Shown here one piece after another: positions 10,234 to 18,624 of a stretch of DNA of 64,000 bases. The notes beneath the pieces are model-generated. The model was not told where the DNA came from. It saw only the letters and a list, made by a program, of their open reading frames with translations, and did not search any database. The position numbers and the translations under genes were made by a program. The first letter of the stretch is position 1. Every line of letters begins with the position of its first letter. The stretch is from Euglena gracilis. Lineage: Eukaryota; Euglenida; Euglenophyceae; Euglenales. The stretch is from positions 46,851,847 through 46,915,846 of the forward strand of contig CP154954.1 of the NCBI GenBank assembly GCA_039621445.1, read 5' to 3'.

Positions 10234-11232
10234 GTGGAGTATGAAGAAGAAGGATGGCGGCTGGTCCAAAGAAAGAGAAGAGGCAGGAAATCTCCAAAGG
10301 AAGGGGAGAGACCCTGCCTGCGGCAGATGTCGAAGGCGAAGCCGACACCATCGTCCCCATCAACATCACCGAGAGTGCCGAAGGCGAAGGTGACATCATC
10401 GTCCTCATCAACGCCGACGGCATCGGCAACGAAGACATCATCGACCTCATCAACGCCGGCGGCATCGGCAACGAAGACAGCATCGAGATCGAGTCTACCA
10501 AGATCTACGTCATCGCCATCAACAACACCGACAACATCATCACCGAAGGCATCACCAAGTATCCACAAGACACCACCACAAGAAAGACAAGCACCGGCGA
10601 AGGAGGTGAAGAAAGCACCGGCGAAGAAGGAGAAGACAGAGCCGGTGAAGAAGGCGGCGAAGGAAGAGAAGGAAAGATGGGCGCTGGACCTGTTCTCCGG
10701 AACGGGAAGTGTGAGAAGAGCGCTGGAGAAGATGGGCTTCAAGGTGATCAGCGTGGACTGGGATGAGAAGTGGAAGCCGGACATCGTGGCCGATGTGAGG
10801 AAGTGGAGGTACTGGGAGCAGTACGCTCCCGGCCATTTCGAGGTCATCGCGGCGTCCCCGCCCTGTACCGAGTACTCCGCAGCCCTCACCACCCGCAAGA
10901 CGAGGCTCCGCATGGCGGACGCGGTGGTGAAGGCCACGAGGGAGCTGGTGGAGTACTTGGCGCCTACGCGGTGGTGGATTGAAAACCCGAGGTTCGGCTT
11001 GCTGCGGTGGCGACGAGTCCTGCGCGGAGTGCGGTACGTGGATGTGGACTACTGCCGCTTCGCGGAGTACGGGTATCGCAAGCCAACCCGCTTCTGGGTC
11101 AGCGACGCGATGGCGAAGGAGCTGGACGACGTCATCTGTGGTGGAAAGTGCGGCAGTAGTGGAAGGACCAGATGGCGTACGACGACATCGGCTGCAGCTG
11201 GGAGGCAGTGGCGCCGAGCGCAGGTGCACAAG
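10234..11232 (+). CDS. Element B polyprotein start: DCM-like DNA cytosine-5 methyltransferase
   Basis: After a Ser/Thr/Pro/Lys-rich N-terminus of about 145 residues, a cytosine-5 methyltransferase fold starts at 10678. Motif I is LDLFSGTGS (AdoMet binding), followed by the acidic VDWD. Motif IV is SPPCTEYS with the catalytic Cys, and motif VI is ENPR. A VDYCRFAEYGYRKPTRFW block resembles motif VIII. No motif IX-X or separate target-recognition domain is visible, so the domain is short (about 150 residues). By family it transfers methyl from AdoMet to C5 of cytosine, but activity is not shown. The frame is lost near 11232 (AAGGGAGCAGG), where reading moves to the protease/RT frame. Confidence 0.85.
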
Positions 11233-14200
11233 GGAGCAGGCCTACCGCATCCGGGAGGGGGTGGTGCGGTACCTGTGCCTGGGGGAAAGGGCACGGGAAG
11301 AAGTGGCGGTGGTGGAGGAGGCGAAGAAGGTGCGGAAGGTGGTGGTGCGGCCGTGGCAGCACCTCCCGAACCGGCCGTTTACGGTCGGCCGGATGGAGCA
11401 CCGTGGGTGGTGCTACCAGCTGCTGATGGATGTGGAGGTGGAGGCAGGCGGGATGAAGATCCAGGCGAAGGCCTTGATCGATACGGGGGCGCAGACCTCC
11501 CTCGTGAAGAAGGAGCTGTTCCCGGAGTCGGTGTTCCACGCGGCGGCGAGACCCTTGGTGCTACGCACGGTGAGTGGAGAGGCGCTACCCGGAGGACAAC
11601 GAGAAGCAGAGCTGAAGCTGTCGTTCGCGGCCCATACCGAAGACGAGGAGCGGAGACCGAGGACGTGGACGACGAAGGTGGTGGCGTACGACGGTTGCAT
11701 CAGCACGGATCTGATCCTGGGGTATCCGTGGCTGCGGGAGAACCGCCTGGATGTCCAGCCATGGCGCGACACCTTGCAGCTCCACGCGGACCCCAAGTGG
11801 ATCCTGAGGCGGCGTGGAGACGAAGAGAAGAAGGAGGAAGATGGCGATGAAGACGAAGACGAGCTGGACGGCTACCTCTCCACGGTGAAGAAGATGCGGC
11901 AGCTGACCACGGACGAGGCAGCAGTCCGAGAGGTGGTGATGATGCTGAAGGAGGCCGAAGAAGCGGCGAAGGCGGTGCGAGGGGTGGTGGAGACAGAAGG
12001 CGACGTCGACCATCCCTTGACGCGGCAGCTGCGGGACGAGATCGTCAACGAGTTCGAAGGCCGGGTGTTCCGAGAGCGGGTGTGGCCGTGTCCCCCGGCG
12101 CGGGGCACCCATGGGAAGGCGGTGCTGAGGCTGAAGCCGGGGGCAACTCCGGTGGTGGGCCGGATCATCAACCTCAAGGGCGAGCGGCTGGAGGCCCTGA
12201 GGGAGATGGAGCGGGAGTGCCTGGCGGACGGCAAGCTGGAGGCGGGGCGGGGGCCGTGGAGGGCGGCCGCCTTCCCCATCCGCAAGAAGTCGGGCAAGTG
12301 GAGGCTGGTGTGCGACTACAGCTTGACCAACAAGATGCTGCAGATGGACTCCTACCCCCTACCGCTGACGGAGGACATCGTGAGCGAGCAGGCGAAGTGC
12401 GAGATCTTCTCGACGGTGGACCTGCGGGACGCCTTCCACCAGGTGGCCATGGCGGAGGAAAGCCGACCCATCACCAACATCCACCTGCCCGGCGGCCTCT
12501 GGCAGTGGACCGTGGTGCCCCAGGGCATCAACTTCGGTCCGGCGCTGCTCCAGAGGGACATCGACGCGACCTGCCGCAACGTCTCCGCCCACACCCACCC
12601 CTACTTCGACGACATCCTGGTGAGCACGAGGCGGCTGCCGGGGTGGAGCGACGAGGAGCTGATCAGGCGGCACGCGGGGGATCTGCGCGAGACCCTGCGG
12701 GCGCTGGAGGCGGATCGGTGGGTGGCGGACAAGAAGAAGGCGCAGCTGTTCCGCAAGAGGGCGGAGTTCGTGGGGCACGTGCTGGTGGAGGGCAAGCGCG
12801 TGCCCGCGAGCGGCAAGCTGGTGGCGGTGCAGCGGTGGCAACCCCCGGCCAATGTGACGAGTTTGCGCACCTTTCTCGGCCTCTGCAATCATTATTCGGG
12901 GTATGTACGTATGTACTCGGAGCTGGCCGCCCCCCTGCAAGAGAAGCAGAAGCTGCCGCGGGATTTATCCCGGGCGGGCAGCAAGCACCCCATCGGGTGG
13001 TCCGCGGCCGAGCTGGAGGCGTTCGAGAAGCTGAAGGCAGCGCTGGTGGCGGACCTGGAGCTGTGGCACGTGGACATGAACAAGCCGTTCGTGTTGCGCA
13101 CGGACGCCTCCGATTATGCGGTGGGCGCCGTGCTGGAGCAGCTGCCGAAGGTGGAGGGCATCCCCTCGGTGGAGGAGCTCCTGAAGCCCGGGGCGACGGT
13201 GGCGGTGGGCTTCATGAGCAGGAAGCTGACGGAGGGGCAGCGGCTGCGGTGGGATACCCGCGACAAGGAGACGTACGCGGTGGTGAGCGCGCTGGACAAG
13301 TGGGGCGGCTACATCACCGGGCAGAAGGTCCTGGTCCTGACGGACCATCGGTCCCTGGAGAGCTGGTACAAGGAGCACGTCTCCCGGGGATCGGGACCGC
13401 AAGGTCGGCGGGCGAGGTGGCACTCCAAGCTGAACGAGCACATGGTGGAGGTGGTGTACGTGCCGGGGGAGAAGAACGAGGTGGGGGACGCGCTGTCGCG
13501 GTGGGCGTACCCGGCCAGCCAGGAGTACCGAGACGACGCCGAGGAGATGGAGCAGCAGATCCGAGAGGAGAAGGCCGCGGAGCGCAGCTGCCCGAAGGCA
13601 GTACACCCGGTGGATAAGGTGTGCCCCCTCCCAACCGCAAATGCGGCATCCCCATCGCCGCCAGCCGGGACACCGGCAGCCACAGCGGCATCGGCCGGGA
13701 CACCGGCATCCGAGGCGGCGCCCGCCGGGATTCCGGCAGCCGGAAGACCGGCAATCCGACCGCCGCCCCCTCCGAACCCCACCGCGCCGGCTGCGACTGC
13801 AGCACCGACCGTGCGAGCGCCCAGTGGGACAGCGCTGGCGTCGCCCGGGCAGCCCGAGCAGCCGCAGCACCCAGCGGTGTCCGCGCAGCCCAAGCAGCAG
13901 CAGCAGCCCGCCACACCACGCACGGTGCGGTTTTCCGTATGGCCAGCAGGGGCACCGGCAGCAGCACCCGCTGTGCGATCCCCGTCCGCCGAGCAAGCGT
14001 CGTCTCCGCCCGCGACTAGCGCACGCAGCATCCCACCACCGTCCGCAGCAATCGCCGTGACCACCCGAAGCCAGGCGGCCGCCATGCCGCCCAGTGCCGT
14101 CGTCCCGAAGAAGCCAGCCGAGGGAGCGGTGCCGTCGGCCGGCCCACCCAAGGTGGGGGGGCACCCCAGCCCTCCCGCCGTGCCGCCAGTGGCAGCCGCC

Positions 14201-14525
14201 GTGCCGCCTGTGGCAGCCGCCGTGCCGCCAGCTGCAGCCACCTCGGCCGCAGCCCCACAAGACGAGGACCAGGACCTGATGGCGATGGACTGGAGTGAGG
14301 CGTATGAGAAGTGCCCAACGTTCAAAGAGCCGTGGCAGGCCATCAAGCACGGCCGGCCATGGCCCACCGGCTACCGGAAGGAGGCAGGCAAGCTGGTGAA
14401 AGATTCCGTCTGGTGCGTGCCGGATGCCCTGACCGAGCGGGCAATCCGAGAGCAGCACCGGGCGTCGGGGCACGTCGGTGGTGAGCGCCTCCTCGATGAG
14501 GCCAGTCGGAAATTCCAGTTTGCGG
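11233..14525 (+). CDS. Element B polyprotein: protease, reverse transcriptase, RNase H, integrase N-terminus
   Basis: In order: an aspartic protease with LIDTGAQTSLV; a Ty3-type RT with LVCDYSLTNK, FSTVDLRDAFHQVAM and catalytic YFDDILVST; RNase H with LRTDASDYAVGAVLEQ, VLTDHRSLESW and NEVGDALSRW; an unusually long Ala/Pro-rich linker of about 220 residues (13620-14265); then the start of the integrase HHCC finger (REQHRASGHVGGERLL). Around 14525 the integrase signal shifts frame. Codon choice is extremely GC-rich. Role by family: polyprotein processing, cDNA synthesis and integration. The frame is open across the RT and RNase H catalytic motifs. Confidence 0.9.
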
Positions 14526-15358
14526 TGCCCTCCCGAGCACGCGATGCTGGCGGGCAAGATTCTGGCTGTGTGCGAGTTCTGCCAGGCGTCAGAGCACCCC
14601 CACCAACCCCTCCGGCTCCGCATCACGCCCACTCCAGTGCCGCCCCATGTGATGTGTTCGGTGAGCGTGGATCTGTTCCAGATGCCGGAGGTGGAGGTGG
14701 AGGGCGGCAGGCTGGTGAATGTGTTCGCAGCATGCATCGATCGGCACTCCGGCTGGGCGATCGCGACCGTGCACCACACCCGCGGGCTAACGGCGGAGGC
14801 AGTGGCGAAGGCGATGTATGAGCAGTGGGCGCAGTTCGGTGTGCCAAGCGTCATCACGTCGGACCGGGCCCCCACTTCGTGGGGGCCCGGTGGAGGGCAA
14901 TGTGCGCAATACTGGGGGTGCGCCATGCCTTCTCCCAAGCATACCACCACGAGGGCAACGCCCGTGCGGAGGTCCTCGGCGCGCAGATCCAGAAGCGGCT
15001 GAGGAAGATGAAGGCGGCGGAGGGCGTGGCGTGGCCGGAGGCGCTGCCGCGGGCCCTGCGGACCCTGCACGACAGTGCTGGGCCCAGCGGCCTGAGCCCC
15101 TTCCAGGTGCTCTTCGGCCGCGAGCGGTGGTACGGCGGGGTGCCGTACCAGCCGCCCACGCGGGCCGAGGACGCGGTGGCCTTCTTCGAGCGCATGCAGG
15201 ACATCGATCATCGTGTCGCGAAGATCTTGAACGAGGAGCACGCCAAGACAGCCGAGACGGTCAACAAGCGGAGGAAGGAGCTGCCGGAGCTGGAGATTAA
15301 CGACAAGGTCTGGTACCTCCGCCCGCGCACCCGCACCGGCGAGAAGCTGGAGACGTAA
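14526..15358 (+). pseudogene. Element B integrase core
   Basis: The finger Cys pair CEFC and the first catalytic Asp (VDLFQM, CIDRHSGW) are in the frame beginning at 14478. After the second Asp (ITSD, about 14860) the signal moves, across a GGGCCCCC run, to the frame containing VGARWRAMCAILG and AYHHEGNARAEVLG with the catalytic Glu. Two indels therefore interrupt the DD35E core. The segment ends at TAA 15356-15358 (GEKLET then stop then WIGP). At this position element A reads NSRWIGP, so the stop is a mutation inside the integrase C-terminal region. Confidence 0.8.
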
Positions 15359-16555
15359 TGGATCGGGCCGTGTGTGGTGGCAGAGCGCACCAGTGAGCAC
15401 ACGTACGTGCTCCAGATGGAGGATGGCCGGAAGCAGGTGGCCCACCGATCCCAAATCAAGAGCTACCGCCACGATCCAGCCCTCATGGGGCCACCGCTCC
15501 GCCTCTTCCACTTCCGCCAATCCAGGCCGGACGAGGGTTCCCGGCTGGACGAGTGGGAGGTGGAGGCGGTGGTCACCCACCGGCGCGATGCCAACGGCGA
15601 CCTCGAGTTCCTCGTCAAGTGGCTGGGGTACGAGGAGAAGACGTGGGAGCCGCTGCGGCACTTCTTCCACCGGTACGCCTCCCCGATCGTGTCGTACTTC
15701 GTCGAACACGACATCAAGGAGGACATCATGAAGTACCTCTCGAGGTTCCCGGAGGAAGCCCACATCGCCATCTGCCACGCCGTGGAGATCGAGAAGGAGA
15801 AGGAGAAGGAGTTTGGGCTGTCCTGGGAGGAGCCAAGAGAGGAGTGGATGTGGCAGGACACCGAGGACGGAGATGTATGTCGAGAAGGTGATGATTCTGG
15901 AGACGATGATGAAGGTGATGGAGGAGACGAAGGAGATCGAGACCAAGAAGACGGAGGAGACGCTGGCCCGGCGGGTCCCCAACAAGCGGCCCACCCCAGG
16001 TACCCGGTCAGGGTCCACCGGCAGCCCGCGAGCGGCGAGCGCCCCGCTTCCGTGCGATCCGCGTCTGCGAGGGATGCGCTCTCCCGCGCTTCCCTTGCCC
16101 CTGCCCCACCGTCCACCACCCCATCACTCCCCATGTCCCACGCGTACCCACCCCGCAGTCCAGGCGTACCTCAGAGACCCGGTCCCCGAGTCTCCTCTGC
16201 CCCCACGGGTAGAGGTCGCCGCCCCCGCGTGTCGACCCGCAGGGACGCCCCAGCTCGGGATCCCCCGCTCCCACCAGGGGCCCCCGTTCCCGTGCACCCC
16301 CATGACCCGTCCCTGCGGCGAGGGGGCACCACCACCGGAGGCGTGCCCCTGCATGGCCACGGTGCGACCCGGCCCTTCCTTCACAACAAGGAGGCCACCC
16401 CTGCCCCCTGCCCTCACCCCATGGGGAAATGGAAAAGGCCTGGCGTCAAACTGGGATTTTCTCCATGGTGGTCGTGTTCCAGTTCATCTTTCTGTTCCTT
16501 CCCCTCGCCTTCGACGCTCAGGACAGGCGGCTGGCAGCGCGCGCGCAGGAGCTGA
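15359..16555 (+). CDS. Element B integrase C-terminus and chromodomain
   Basis: The frame stays the same after the TAA. A GPY/F-like segment (WIGPCVVAE...YVLQMEDGRKQVAHRSQIK) is followed by a chromodomain: LDEWEVEAVVTHRRDANGD, FLVKWLGYEEKTWEPLRHF (about 15550-15680). In chromoviruses this domain steers integration to chromatin marks. Downstream the protein becomes acidic (GDDSGDDDEGDGGDEGD), then Pro/Arg-rich with two open overlapping frames, so the true C-terminus between about 15990 and 16560 is uncertain. Confidence 0.8.
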   Translation, partial: WIGPCVVAERTSEHTYVLQMEDGRKQVAHRSQIKSYRHDPALMGPPLRLFHFRQSRPDEGSRLDEWEVEAVVTHRRDANGDLEFLVKWLGYEEKTWEPLRHFFHRYASPIVSYFVEHDIKEDIMKYLSRFPEEAHIAICHAVEIEKEKEKEFGLSWEEPREEWMWQDTEDGDVCREGDDSGDDDEGDGGDEGDRDQEDGGDAGPAGPQQAAHPRYPVRVHRQPASGERPASVRSASARDALSRASLAPAPPSTTPSLPMSHAYPPRSPGVPQRPGPRVSSAPTGRGRRPRVSTRRDAPARDPPLPPGAPVPVHPHDPSLRRGGTTTGGVPLHGHGATRPFLHNKEATPAPCPHPMGKWKRPGVKLGFSPWWSCSSSSFCSFPSPSTLRTGGWQRARRS

Positions 16556-16629
16556 GCAGATGATCATGCTGGCTGTCGTCGTGAGGATATGCTGTGACGT
16601 CGGCGGCAGCTGGCTCACCCCCTACTGAC

Positions 16630-16859
16630 CTGATGGATACTGTGGAGGCTCTCACCCACCAACCCAACCTCTTACACTGGTGTGCCACCCCTCCCATCTC
16701 TTCCCCAACCGAAGCTGAGTCACGGTGAGCCCGGCCGAGGCCGAGCCAGGAGAAAGGAGACCGGAGAGAGCCCAGAGAGGAGAGAGAGAGAGGAGAGGAG
16801 AGGAGAGCGACGAAGCACGGGGGCGAAAGCCCCGGGGAGAGGCGAGCAAAGAAGGACCA
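16630..16859 (+). other. 3' internal non-coding stretch of element B, before the minisatellite
   Basis: Purine-rich sequence with GAGAGAGAGAGGAGAGG runs at about 16780-16808. No domain is recognised. Confidence 0.5.
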
Positions 16860-17610
16860 GGGGACCCAAAGGGGGGGGGGGACCCAACCGACCCCGGGGG
16901 CAAAAAGGGGGCCCAGAGGGGACCCAAGGAAGACCAAAGGACCCGGACCAGGGGAACCCAAGAGCGGCCAAGGGGGGGGGCCGCCCAAGACCACCCGGGG
17001 GGGGGGGGGCGCCCGGCCAGGAGGCCGCCCAGACCCCGGGGGGGGGGGGGGTACCCAAGAGCGGCCCAGGGGGGCCGCCCACGACCCCAGGGGGGGGAGG
17101 CGCCGAAAAAGCAGCCCAGGGGGGCCGCCCAGACCCGGGGGGGGGGGGGGGGCGCCGAAAAGCGGCCCAGGGGGGCCGCCCAGACCCCAGGCAGGGAGGG
17201 GGCGCCAAAGAAGCCCAGGGGGGCCGCCCAGACCCCAGGGGGGGGGGGGGGGCCGAAGAACGGCCCGGGGGGGCCGCCCGAGACCGCCCGGGGGGGGGGG
17301 GGGCACGCACGGCCCAGGGGGGCGGGCAAAAAAAAAAGCTGCCAGGGGGCCGCACAGACCGACCCAGGGGGGGGGACCCAAGAGCGGCCCAGGGGGGGGC
17401 CGCCCAGGACCCCAGGGGGGGGGGGCCAAGAAACGCGGCCCAGGGGGGCCGCCCAGACCCCAGGGGGGGGGGGGGGCGCCGAAGAACGGCCCAGGGGGGC
17501 CGCCCAAGACCACCCGGGGGGGGGGGGGGCACGCACGGCCCAGGGGGGCCGGCAAAAAAAAAAGGGCGGCAAGGGGGATCGCCAGCCCCAAAGGGGGGGG
17601 GGGCAACCGA
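16860..17610 (+). repeat. G-tract minisatellite in the 3' region of element B
   Basis: About 12 imperfect units of 40-60 bp combine GGGGGGCCGCCCAGACCCC, a G run of 9-14 and GCGCCGAAGAACGGCCC. It lies between the chromodomain and the polypurine tract. Long open frames on both strands, rich in Gly/Arg/Pro, are by-products of the repeat and are not annotated as genes. The G runs are dense enough for four-stranded G structures in DNA or RNA. Confidence 0.85.
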
Positions 17611-17907
17611 ACCCTGACAAGAGCACCCACCAAGGAGAGCCAAGGAGAGCCAGAGCCAAAGCCCGAGCCCAGCCTATTCCTGAGGCCAGCCCGCAAGGCC
17701 GGACGACGTCAGCAGCGACGCCCACCGAACGCCTGCGGAGCACGGCCAGGGATTGGCTGGCGTCCACCCCCACCCGGACCACAGGAGCCCGCCCGCAGCC
17801 GGCACGCCAGGCAGCGGCGCAACGAAGGACCGGGAAGACCCGGCCAGGCTCCTGTGGCAGGGGGGCGAGAGAGGCAGCGGCCAGGCCCGGCAGCCGGAGG
17901 CAAGGCC

Positions 17908-17919
17908 GAGGAAGGGGAG
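17908..17919 (+). promoter_or_regulatory. Polypurine tract of element B
   Basis: GAGGAAGGGGAG lies directly before the 3' LTR, the usual plus-strand primer of LTR elements. Confidence 0.8.
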
Positions 17920-18562
17920 AGTTGGCGGACCGGCCGCTGCACCTTCCGTTGCCACTATTACAGCCTGCTGTTGTATATACTGAACCACTGCGCTAATTCA
18001 GCATCAAAATAGCGCAAACCGCTCTCTAACTGTCCTATGTATTTCACTGCAGGCTCCCTCTCTTTACCTATGGTTTCAATTCAAGATTGTGCCTGCTGAA
18101 TCAAGACCAAGGTCAAATTATATCAATTTTCAAGGAATTTCAAGGGAATTCAAAGAAAGGCGCTGGAGCGAAGAAAGTGCAAAAGTTCAAGAAAGTCAAA
18201 AAAACCCAAGGGCGGAGCAAGCAAAACATTACAAAAGATTGGATATCTGCTGGCACAGGAAGAGCAGTACAAGCAGAAAAGGTGTTGGTGCTGGGGTACA
18301 AGAAGCCTAGGGGAGGGCAACCAGGCCTTTTCCTAAACCCCCCCCACTGCCGGAAGGGACGCCAAGCCGGACTCCCCCCCTCCAGCCACTCCACAAAAGG
18401 AGGGCCTTCGGTCCCCGGGAAAAAATCCTACGTGGGAAGGGGAGTATCCCGAACCTACCCCTCTCCCCAGAGCCCATCGCGCCTACCCCCCACCCCGCCG
18501 GTACCCCCTCACGGACCCCCGGGAGTGAAGGCTGGGCAAAAAACAACAACATTCGGGAAACT
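17920..18562 (+). repeat. 3' LTR of element B
   Basis: 643 bp copy of 6085-6726, followed by the target duplication CAAC at 18563-18566. Substitutions are scattered, including GC/CT in the TATATAGCG/TATATACTG segment and G/C in CAATTGAAG/CAATTCAAG. Confidence 0.95.
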
Positions 18563-18624
18563 CAACGGTGGACCCCCTGTTTGCCTTTAGGGATGCCGGG
18601 GTAGAAAATTTCAGGGGTTTATGA
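18563..18624 (+). pseudogene. Element A Gag, last codons after the B insertion
   Basis: Skipping element B and one copy of the CAAC duplication, the Gag frame continues ACG-GTG-GAC-CCC and reaches TGA at 18622-18624. This stop overlaps the ATG (18621) of the next frame as ATGA. The overlap suggests that pol is expressed by stop-restart translation or by frameshifting. Only about 18 codons lie on this side of the insertion. Confidence 0.75.

Larger units (their letters stand above)
6085..18562 (+). mobile_element. LTR retrotransposon B (Ty3/chromovirus type with DNA methyltransferase), nested in element A gag
   Basis: LTRs at 6085-6726 and 17920-18562 start AGTT and end AACT and are flanked by the 4-bp duplication CAAC (6081-6084 and 18563-18566). 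A tRNA-iMet primer site and the polypurine tract GAGGAAGGGGAG are present. The coding order matches A (Gag, cytosine methyltransferase, protease, RT, RNase H, integrase, chromodomain), but the sequence is strongly GC-rich, especially at third codon positions, and lacks the adenine-methyltransferase-like segment. The LTRs differ by about 12 substitutions in 642 bp. At least four frameshifts and one in-frame stop show that this copy is defective. Confidence 0.95.

Noticed and set aside
2587-15358. Nuclear code change (TAA/TAG read as Gln)
   Set aside because: It would explain several in-frame stops, but TGA is affected as well (LINE), frameshifts show ordinary decay, and the host exons give no case of an in-frame TAA or TAG. 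The evidence is insufficient.
12965-16018. 1017-codon minus-strand frame opposite element B pol
   Set aside because: It mirrors the RT, RNase H, linker and integrase coding strand and has no domain of its own.
16682-17782. Long Gly/Arg/Pro-rich open frames on both strands (over 300 codons)
   Set aside because: They are read from the G-tract minisatellite and stay open in several frames because the repeat lacks stop codons.
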